DNA of 64,000 nucleotides from Diplonema papillatum (taxonomy: Eukaryota > Euglenozoa > Diplonemea > Diplonemida > Diplonemidae). The notes beneath the pieces were generated by a model. The model was given only the letters and a program-made list of their open reading frames with translations, was not told the origin of the DNA and searched no databases. Shown here in pieces: positions 54,201 through 61,641 of the stretch. Where the stretch lies: contig JAPJBO010000379.1 of NCBI GenBank assembly GCA_030068145.1, positions 141,930-205,929 of the forward strand, given 5' to 3'. Made by a program: the position numbers and the translations under genes. How positions within the stretch are numbered: the first letter of the stretch is position 1; each line of letters opens with the position of its first letter.

Positions 54201-55815
54201 CACATCTCCCCTGGTGGCAACACTTGAGCGGCTGCACAACCGTGCCCTTATTCTCCTCCTCGGATGCAGGAAGAACACCTCCGAATTCTCAGCGCAACAA
54301 GAATCCGGGATCTTGCCGCTCCGTGCGATAGCAAGGCTCCGTATCGCCGCTTTGCGAGAGAGAATGCGGCGCCGCGGCACGCTCTGGCGAAAGGAGCTCG
54401 CCATGCACTCGACGATGAGGCGAGACTACGTTGACTTGTGCGAAAAGGCCGATACGGACGGGTGCAAGCGCGAGGAATTTGTTTTCAACCCGTTTGCCCC
54501 CTGGACGCCCAGCCCTAGGGTGTCTATAGTCGCCACCCTGCCAGGGAAGAAGGGCGACTCGCCTGCGGCCAAGAGGCGTATCGTCGTAGCCCGGCTGAAT
54601 GAGCTTGACCCGACGGACTGCTCAGCCTGGGTGGACGGCTCGGTGCTCAAAGGTGAACCGCCGCCCCAGCCGCCGCCCTCGATAGCCGACAATTGGGACG
54701 AACGTCATCTCCCGTGGCTGAAGCGCTACAACGATAAGACGACATGGGGCGGGGCCGGACTGTACTTCGTGTTCGAGCCGTCTATCACCGACAGCCTGCG
54801 CAACGTCGCTGGTATGAAGCTCACCGCCGCCGGGGATCGGCGCACGACAACCCGGTCGTTCCCGGTCGGGAAATACGCGCACAGCTACCGCGCGGAGCAG
54901 GTAGCCCTGTACTCGGCCCTGGTGTTCTACAGTCAGCATCTCGCGCCGACGACTCGCCCGCTCCACATCCTCATCCTGAGCGACTCCCAATCGTTTCTCA
55001 AAACGTTGAGTGCCGGCCCGCATGCCCAAGTCGAGCCTCTCGCCATAGAGTGCTGGAAGATCCTGTCGGATCTGGAAGCAAGGGGTTATCTAGCCACCTT
55101 GCAGTTCGTCTACGGGCACTGCGGGCTTGAAGGCAACGACGTGGCGGACAACCTCGCAAAAACTGCGGCCCTCGCACACCGTCAGGCTGCGGAAGACTCT
55201 TCCGCGATTCACCCTGAGCCCTACCCGCTGACCGTCGCTGATGCAATCTGCCGCTATCGACGGTACCTACGACTGGATAGCAGCGAATTAGGTGCCAAGG
55301 GTGCGTTCGAGCGTGCAGACGAGCACGGGAACATCTCGCCGTTCGCCCGTATTGTTCACGGGCGGCCGATACCTCGACGCCGTCACCTCACGGCGCGGGC
55401 GGAGCGAGAGATTCGCCAGCTGAGGACCGGACACCACCGCCTGATCATGACGCTTTATTCTGCGTCGTACGTATCCCTCGGTTCGGATGAGCGGCGGTGG
55501 CACTTCCTTCCGTGCCCGATCTGCGGGGCTCGCTCGCCCAGCCCCCTGCTGCACTTATTCGTGCACTGCCGAGCCTTCGTTACAGCTCCCCTCAGGACCA
55601 CGCTGCGGCTTGAGGTAACAAGGCGGATAAAGAAGGACCCAGGCGGACCCATCGACTCCCTCTGGTACTTCTTATTCGTCCACCCCGAGCTCGCCCTTTT
55701 TTACTTACAGAGAGCTGGCGCCCTTCCACCCTTCCAAGTCCTTGTGGCGTCCAGCCCTGACGATACCCCGGACACGACCGAAGAACACGAGTACGGGCTT
55801 GTGCCCATACTGTAG
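51265..55815 (+). CDS. LINE ORF2: endonuclease, reverse transcriptase, RNase H, zinc finger
   Basis: The frame is open for 1516 codons. An APE-type endonuclease starts at FISFNCNSF (51526) with LLLQETK, GDLNAHHPDW and WESDHYPV catalytic segments. The reverse transcriptase has YRPISLTSVTSKLMEV, motif A FDLANAFDTVDH (53284), motif B GVPQGTVLGPILF, motif C FADDDG (53590) and motif E LLGLTIDSEL. RNase H has WVDGS, YRAEQVAL, LSDSQS and GNDVADNLAK. A CCHC finger PCPICGARSPSPLLHLFVHC is near the end. This order is typical of I/Tad/Ingi-like LINEs. All catalytic residues look intact. There is no ATG between the ORF1 stop and the endonuclease core: the first ATG (51614) lies inside it. Re-initiation, stop read-through or a missing start are all possible. 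Confidence 0.95.
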   Translation, partial: GLPPRPGDPPLGAPLLASSTPESGAQTLQNPAPAPVTNTRRQAPPGQPSAPRRAQQAGVQPPRSAALPPAANRRRPERGWGELSTLKFISFNCNSFFAREKLSRGLDSISRGIAAYMPDILLLQETKLSSKSPPPVLNGYRVFRRDRGGLGGGVATFVRSNLHVKEIPVPAGLCNSTTECVAIEITRIGLPALQVYNVYHPPSKSSHTNLDMEPFPMDDTVVIAGDLNAHHPDWSHGAINACGRNLKDWLVEVSAVVSNNPAVHTMPPRPGIRNSSPDVAISSRIPGFIRNWRRLDSWESDHYPVAFEVPRGYRQPRPPRLTWFSWKRADWEEMMLRLDEESATLLAKRPATNTQFAKRIASCFRRAIHDFVPKYTQGRAYKAWWTPELTTLEREKAAAFAELQAEPDSSDKICAHLEKICEFKEAATQAKTCYWDRIAGRINRCTGIALLFRQVRMLDGRRNHLSIPPLRNGEGFCVEAEVKAEILGRHLESVCGGANTDPPRRWAPKNRPSDDDVGCGRITEDELDRALKDLDPKTSLDPDGICTEFLSRLDGGAKQLILELLNISWGEGFVPDTWRDAHVIPVAKPGRDHSLPEGYRPISLTSVTSKLMEVIVKNRLVFLTENEEVTQVLPFCTRQGGFRKQRGTEEQLYSVMTTIDCAVPTRRRVCLLSFDLANAFDTVDHALLLDAMQSKGVPPKFLVWLESFLRNRRAAFKVDGATGSKFHLKHGVPQGTVLGPILFLYHIDGLGTSLEALNKRIVEETQGGSWITFSLFADDDGVVVSSPSRAPLEKYTQMVVDVVEDWTIEAKMHLSKLKTEAVLFRDPGAPEPVPLRTRFNATAVDVTVPADYAATLKSRSAWKFLEPEKDSPWHQHHGKIIISLEVVEGGRMVTIRVADGLRWVGKTKLLGLTIDSELTFHHHMQRVVDNFSLKLNFLRHLSGKSFGCNTCTLRTLYLTYVLPTYTYALSVYGPYLLRSTSPLVATLERLHNRALILLLGCRKNTSEFSAQQESGILPLRAIARLRIAALRERMRRRGTLWRKELAMHSTMRRDYVDLCEKADTDGCKREEFVFNPFAPWTPSPRVSIVATLPGKKGDSPAAKRRIVVARLNELDPTDCSAWVDGSVLKGEPPPQPPPSIADNWDERHLPWLKRYNDKTTWGGAGLYFVFEPSITDSLRNVAGMKLTAAGDRRTTTRSFPVGKYAHSYRAEQVALYSALVFYSQHLAPTTRPLHILILSDSQSFLKTLSAGPHAQVEPLAIECWKILSDLEARGYLATLQFVYGHCGLEGNDVADNLAKTAALAHRQAAEDSSAIHPEPYPLTVADAICRYRRYLRLDSSELGAKGAFERADEHGNISPFARIVHGRPIPRRRHLTARAEREIRQLRTGHHRLIMTLYSASYVSLGSDERRWHFLPCPICGARSPSPLLHLFVHCRAFVTAPLRTTLRLEVTRRIKKDPGGPIDSLWYFLFVHPELALFYLQRAGALPPFQVLVASSPDDTPDTTEEHEYGLVPIL

Positions 55816-57090
55816 AGGCAAACCCGCGTGCTCTCCCGCTAACGGCGGTCGCAGTGTTCGCGGAACGCGGTACGCCGACGGCGCGACGCATGCTCGAAGC
55901 TGCGCCGCTGGAGATCCGCGTCCGCTCCGCGCACGCACAAGTTGGTTGGAGTTGGCTGTGCATTCGTCTCCTTTTTTTTTTTTGTTCTTTTGTATGCGTT
56001 GGCAAACCGCAGCCCCACATCAGGACAACAGTGAGTGCAGAACAAACTGTCACAACCACGCAGCCGCCAGCAGGGAGGCACCACACAGAACCCGGCTGAG
56101 TGACAGGAAGGGGAGAAGAAGGGTAAACCGCGGCACGGTACTGCACGGGGACGCGCCTCGCATACAACGGACTCTCTTTCCCCCCCGCCCCTTCAATTAC
56201 AAGTTGAAACGTGTGACCGCCTTCATATTGGCAAACGTTGGCAATACCACAGTAGTGGTATAGCCCAAGAAACAGCCCCGGCTGCGCCAGGCACAGAGGC
56301 CAGAGGGAAAAAAGGGCAACCGTCTCGCGCAACAGCGCAGGCCGACACGCCCGCACAGCTGCTAACAGGGAAGCAACAGGAAAGCACCACACGGAACCCG
56401 GCTGGAAGGCCCCAAAGGGGAGTTGTCGGTGCTTTACCAAAGCTGCCCTTGGTCAAACGCCGCCCAGGCCACCCAAACAACCAACTATTCTGTACCAGCC
56501 GGAGCGGCTCGGTGGAGCATCACTGGATGCAGGACTGCAAGTCGCTGGCTCCCGACCAACGGAACGCAATCACCAACGCCACGGCAACGATCGACAACCG
56601 TACCCGCCACACAACGGGGAAGCTCGACCGCAAACAGCGCGGCACATAACACTCATTCCACGAAAACGTGTCACAGTTTTTTGCTTCCTCATATCCGACA
56701 TGTACAGGTCAAATATTGAGCAAATCCGGTTTTCGGGCTGCACCGGCAAGTCGTAGCGCAGGCGAACCCGAGCGACGTTACCGTCACCGTGGGGGCAAAA
56801 GGCCCGGCCGAGAGGCCGACGGCACAAACGCAGCCCAGGCGCACAACGGTCCTCGGGGACATGCCACGCTAGCGAAACACTTCTTTCTTTCTTTCTTTAT
56901 TTCTTTACTTATTTCCGTCTTCTTTCTTATTTCCCTCGTCGACCCCCCCCTTCCTATCCCCTAACCTGTGGACCTGTCACTCGTGCGCGTGTCTCTTGGC
57001 GCAAACGGGCTAGTAACGCCTGACCGTTCCGGATGCTGCTCTTCTGAGCGGCTGAAGGAACGGTGCTTGTTTTTCATTCATTCATTCATT
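55816..57090. other. LINE 3' flank, no gene recognised
   Basis: No conserved frame. The phrase GGCACCACACAGAACCCGGCTG at 56079 recurs in changed form at 56379 (GCACCACACGGAACCCGGCTG), a diverged duplication. T-rich tracts are at 55968-55990 and a (CTTT)n tract at 56881-56905. I could not find the LINE 3' terminus. Confidence 0.45.
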
Positions 57091-57099
57091 CAGTTAGGG

Positions 57100-57181
57100 G
57101 TACACCTGGCTGAGTCGGTAGGACGAGGGACCAAATTACCTCCATGAGGTGAACAACGACGGTTCGAATCCCACCAGAGAG
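57100..57181 (+). other. tRNA-like A and B boxes, possible SINE head
   Basis: TGGCTGAGTCGG (57107-57118) and GGTTCGAATCC (57161-57171) match pol III A and B boxes at tRNA spacing, but the T stem and acceptor stem do not pair. It lies about 175 bp upstream of a real tRNA-Glu gene. A tRNA pseudogene or tRNA-derived SINE is likely. Confidence 0.5.
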
Positions 57182-57357
57182 ACTTTCCAGGCGTTCGGGG
57201 ATAAGCTCCCGGAAGCAAGCCCTAGCTTCGATTCCTTGGAGGTAGGACCAAACAAACAACGGAGTAAACAGCGGGTACAATGAACCCCTGTACTACCTGC
57301 AGGATTAGCTGCAGTAAAAGTTCCGCCAGACAGAACAGAACAGAACCCCGCCATACC

Positions 57358-57429
57358 TCCGCTTTAGTACAGTGGTTAGTATACCTGGCTTTCACCCAGG
57401 CGACCCGGGTTCGAACCCCGGAGGCGGAA
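57358..57429 (+). tRNA. tRNA-Glu (TTC)
   Basis: A complete 72-nt tRNA: acceptor stem TCCGCTT with AGGCGGA, D arm, anticodon stem CCTGG and CCAGG around loop CTTTCAC (anticodon TTC), T arm CCGGG-TTCGAAC-CCCGG. A and B boxes are canonical and a TTTTT pol III terminator follows at 57431-57435. No intron. It is intact and probably functional, the only such RNA gene in the window. Confidence 0.96.
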
Positions 57430-57462
57430 CTTTTTCCGACGCCATTTTTCCATCCGTTGACA

Positions 57463-57560
57463 CTTTTGGAGTCCAACTTTTGGAGTCCAACTTTTGGAGT
57501 CCAACTTTTGGAGTCCAACTTTTGGAGTCCAACTTTTGGAGTCCAACTTTTGGAGTCCTA
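57463..57560. repeat. 14-bp array, unit TTTTGGAGTCCAAC (short block)
   Basis: About seven perfect units begin 34 bp after the tRNA-Glu gene. The unit is nearly self-complementary (GTTGGACTCCAAAA). A second, longer block of the same unit is at 57888-58150. Confidence 0.93.
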
Positions 57561-57887
57561 CGGTTATCTCCTGGTTCGGCTCTACTCGAAAGAGTGGGGT
57601 TGGATCAGGAGAAACCCGGATGTGAATTTGGAAAAAAGTGATGAATCCACCCAGAGTCTCTCGATGTTGGTCAATTTGAATGGAATGGAATGAATGGTTG
57701 AATCATCATATTTAAGGCAAATCGAAAGACGGATCTCAAGCGGAATCTCTCTTGATCTCCGGCCGCACCTTACCAAACCTGCCTCTTTTTTCTCTCCACG
57801 TCGTATGATTCCCTGAGATGTTCGCTTCGGCTTGAGCACTCGGGATGATGACACAGGAGAGGGATAGGGGGTCCGGGGAGGTAGGGT

Positions 57888-58150
57888 CCAACTTTTGGAG
57901 TCCAACTTTTGGAGTCCAACTTTTGGAGTCCAACTTTTGGAGTCCAACTTTTGGAGTCCAACTTTTGGAGTCCAACTTTTGGAGTCCAACTTTTGGAGTC
58001 CAACTTTTGGAGTCCAACTTTTGGAGTCCAACTTTTGGAGTCCAACTTTTGGAGTCCAACTTTTGGAGTCCAACTTTTGGAGTCCAACTTTTGGAGTCCA
58101 ACTTTTGGAGTCCAACTTTTGGAGTCCAACTTTTGGAGTCCAACTTTTGG
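57888..58150. repeat. 14-bp array, unit TTTTGGAGTCCAAC (long block)
   Basis: About 19 units, practically without variation, implying recent expansion. Frames through it on both strands (VQLLESNFWSPTFG and its mirror) are artefacts. The minus-strand flank just right of it (58190-58330) has a short coding-like stretch (RDFVVIYKNEHF...LLFPDVPKPVTK) that I cannot assign. Confidence 0.95.
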
Positions 58151-58443
58151 ACTTTCCTCGCTCTCGTGCGTGGGGCCTTGTATTCAGCGGCCGTGATCCC
58201 GCCTCTCCAGTAACTACAGTAGTGGCAGGACGGTCCTGGACCTTCGTCACAGGCTTCGGCACATCCGGAAAGAGAAGTTCCGGATGGAGTACACGGAAGT
58301 GTTCGTTCTTGTAGATAACAACGAAGTCACGTTGGTCTCGCCTGCGGCCTGGGTCCTGAGGCTGGAGTCGTCCATCATTGATGTCGATTCACATTCTCAC
58401 TCTTCTTGACACCCGCACCTACTCAGTACGCACATACCAGTGT

Positions 58444-58542
58444 GAGGTTTAGCTACAGTAGCCTTTTGTAGCAGCTATAGCTGCTACAGTTTTTAGCTAA
58501 TGTAGCTCCTGTAGCTTTTTGTAGCCTTTTGTAGCCTTTTTT
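58444..58542. repeat. Short TGTAGC/GCTACA repeats
   Basis: AGCTACAGTAGCCTTTTGTAGCAGCTATAGCTGCTACAG, then three TTTTGTAGCC units. Palindromic and AT-balanced; origin unknown. Confidence 0.7.
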
Positions 58543-59252
58543 TTGTGCCATCAAAATACGATTCAAACCCATGTGAAACGTCACCCAAACCCGAATTCCG
58601 CCTGGTTTTCCACTTTTTTTGACGATTGTGGCGTCTGTCAGTGTCGGCAGCGCTCACGTTCTTGCTCTGTAGCAGTGTACGGTCTCCTGCACTGGCACAG
58701 GCTGCAGTAGGGGAAGGCTCTTGCAACTGCAGGCTACAATAGCGAGTCCAACAGTGTGGACGCTGGCCCCGGGGCTTCGGGGCTGAGCTGGCCCAAGAAT
58801 GGGTTGTTTTTCGGGTGCGCACTTTGAAAACAACCAAGGAAATCGGCCGCCCCTGACACGGTCTGGGGGGCTGGCCGGTGCCGGGGCTCTTTTTTTCTCC
58901 GGGCTGAGAATGGACTACTACAACAGGGGGGCACTTTCTACTGTTTCAACGTTTCAACAGTAGATCCATTCCAGTGCCCTCCGCGCGAGGTTGACGGCCT
59001 GTGTGGGACTTCCAAACTTGGTCAATAACAAAAACACGTGCGTATCCTTAGCTTTGTGTACGGGCAGGACAGTAAGACAGCCGGACCGTGGCTGCACCTG
59101 GAGTCTTTCACCAAGAGTAGCTTTTTGCCCGACATTCTGCATCAGCATCAGTTCGGTCTTGAGTCAGAGTCTGACGCTTCTCGGCGAGCATCGCGGTAGC
59201 CGGGTGAGTGACTGAGCCTCTTGTCGACTGTGACGCATGCCGTGTTGGCTGA

Positions 59253-59560
59253 GTCAATACCCAAGATAGTACGGTTTTTCTTAGAGTTGATCAAGATAGT
59301 ACATGTTTCCTTAGAGTTACCCATTATAGTACATACCTCTTAGAGTTGATCAAGATAGTACATGTTTCCTTAGAGTTGCCCATTATAGTACATCCCAAGA
59401 TAGTACGGTTTTTCTTAGAGTTGATCAAGATAGTACATGTTTCCTTAGAGTTGATCAAGATAGTACATCTTTCCTTAGAGTTGATCAAGATAGTACATCT
59501 TTCCTTAGAGTTGATCAAGATAGTACATGTTTCCTTAGAGTTGTCCATGATAGTACGTTT
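59253..59560. mobile_element. Left end and subterminal array of a GRG-N7-CCA element
   Basis: GAGTCAATACCCAAGATAG fits the shared 19-bp terminus. It is followed by about ten units of 29 bp (TAGTACATGTTTCCTTAGAGTTGATCAAGA). An inverted array of closely related units is at 41607-41740. The right end was not found. Confidence 0.6.
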
Positions 59561-59939
59561 TGCTCTGGTACGGTCTCTTATCCTGTTCTGTTCTGTCCTG
59601 TGGGGCGGAACGAAGCCCGGGCAAAACGAGGCTGGGATAAGGTCCAAAACAGTACGTTTCCCGAGTTTGTGCCCAAAACAGCACCTTTTCCTGTTTGTGC
59701 CCAAAAGAGTACTTTGTTCTAACTTGAGTGCGGGTCCAAGTTTTGAGTCCAAGTTGTGTCCAAGTTTCTGCAGAACCAGGTTCGGTTAGCAAATCCAGAC
59801 TCTCATCGAATCAAGGACCAAAATGGCAACGTTTGCTGCCATGCCGATCAAAAACTGAAACACAACAGGCATCAATTCCCCTCAGCCGGGTTTTCCTCGC
59901 GTGCAGCACGGTGCACCGCGTTTGAGACCCAAGTTTGGG

Positions 59940-61641
59940 GGGCTAATTCCCATTATAGCACATTTTCTTAACTTTGTGCCCATTATAGAACTATTCTTAA
60001 CTTTTTGCCCATTATAGAACTGTTCTTAACTTTGTGCCCATTATAGAACTATTTTTAACTTTTTGCCCATTCTCGATAACTTTGTGCCCATTATAGAACA
60101 TTCGCTAACTTTTTGCCCATTATAGAACATTCGCTAAAAATCGTCACTTCGGGGACTCGATACCACAACCTTCAGGACGGGTGTTGGTCTAAATCTGGTC
60201 CAAAACTTGAACAGTACGGTTTCCTGAGTTTGTGCCTACTTTTCCCAACTTTGGACCCAAGTTTGCCAAGACTCGTGACAAGAGTAAGTTCAAGTTTGTG
60301 TTAGCACGCAGGCGGTACTCTGCATCGCCGGCGTGGTAGAAGAGACCTGCACACGGGTTTATTACTCTTCGCACGTGATGTTTGCTTTCACGTCTCGATC
60401 GTCGCGACCAGCATTGTTCCCAAACTTGGGTCCAATGGTTGGATTTAGTCCAAATCTTGGCCGCGACTTTGGGTCCAACTTGGACTCCAAGTTTTGGGTC
60501 CGAGAAAAGCTGGGTGAAAGTCGGCTGAAGGAGTTGCCAAGTCTTCGAATCAGCTGTTTTTCGCAGGAAGATGCTTGCAACCAACGCGGAGGAGTCGGTT
60601 CTGCAACTGGGCATCAACGCTGTTGACAACGGCAGCAGGAAGTGACGAGCCTATGAAATCCATTCAAGAATGGGGTGAAATACCAAAACAGTACGGTTTC
60701 CTGAGGTTGTGCCCAAAACTTGGGTTCCAGACTTGGGTCCCAAACTTGGGTCCCAAACTTGGGTTCCAAACTTGGGTTCCAAACTTGGGTTCCAAACTTG
60801 GGTTCCAAACTTGGGTTCCAAACTTGGGTCCCAAACTTGGGTCCCAAACTTGGGTCCCAAACTTGGGTCCCAAACTTGGGTCCCAAACTTGGGTTCCAAA
60901 CTTGGGTTCCAAACTTGGGTTCCAAACTTGGGTTCCAAACTTGGGTTCCAAACTTGGGTTCCAAACTTGGGTCCCAAACTTAGGTCCTCCCAAACTTGGG
61001 TCCCAAACTTGGGTCCTCCCAAACTTGGGTCCCAAACTTGGGTCCCAAACTTGGGTCCCAAACTTGGGTCCCCCAAACTTGGGTCCCCCAAACTTAGGTT
61101 GGTCATCAATAGACGACAACCAGTTCATCTTCAAGTGTCAGCTGCCAGAGGCCCAGACTAACACTACCAGACTGCACGCAGCCTGACAGCAGTCTGACTC
61201 TGAGCAGACCGCCCGGTCTGTTCGAGGCTTTTCCGTGGCATGATGACATAATCCAGGTCCAGGACCAGTCTGGTTACCAGGTTACTGGCCTGGCGCTACC
61301 AGTAATTAGGCCCAGACTTCAGACCGGACCGAAACTTGAGCCCAAAACCTGACCCAAAACTTGGACCCGAGTTGGGAACCAAAATTTAGACCCAAGATTT
61401 TGGCAGCCTGGAGGTTGGGGTATCGAGTCCCAGAAGTGACGATTTAGCAATGTTCTATAATGGGCAAAAAGTTAGCGGAATGTTCTATAATGGGCACAAA
61501 GTTAGCGGAATGTTCTATAATGGGCACACAGTTATCGAGAATGGGCAAAAAGTTAAAAACAGTTCTATAATGGGCACAAAGTTAGCGACTGTTCTATAAT
61601 GGGCAAAAAGTTAAAAACAGTTCTATAATGGGAATTAGCCC
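59940..61641. mobile_element. 9-bp-TSD-type element nested in the 13-bp array, 1.7 kb
   Basis: Termini GGGCTAATTCCCATTATAG at 59940 and its complement at 61641. AAGTTTGGG stands on both sides (59931-59939, 61642-61650), but since it is part of the surrounding array the duplication is not independently provable. Subterminal arrays of about 29 bp (CCCATTATAGAACA + TTAACTTTTTG) lie at 59950-60130 and inverted at 61440-61640. Another terminus of the same type, GGGTGAAATACCAAAACAG at 60673, and an internal 13-bp array indicate a further nested element. No transposase frame. Confidence 0.75.
60708..61098. repeat. 13-bp array, inverse orientation
   Basis: About 30 units of CCCAAACTTGGGT with TTCC and TCCC variants, the reverse complement of the unit used at 61642-64000. 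Inside the 59940-61641 element, after the terminus at 60673. Confidence 0.93.

Noticed and set aside
55592-56440. Minus-strand 282-residue frame after the LINE
   Set aside because: It overlaps the LINE ORF2 end and a diverged duplication, and has no domain-like pattern; likely chance.
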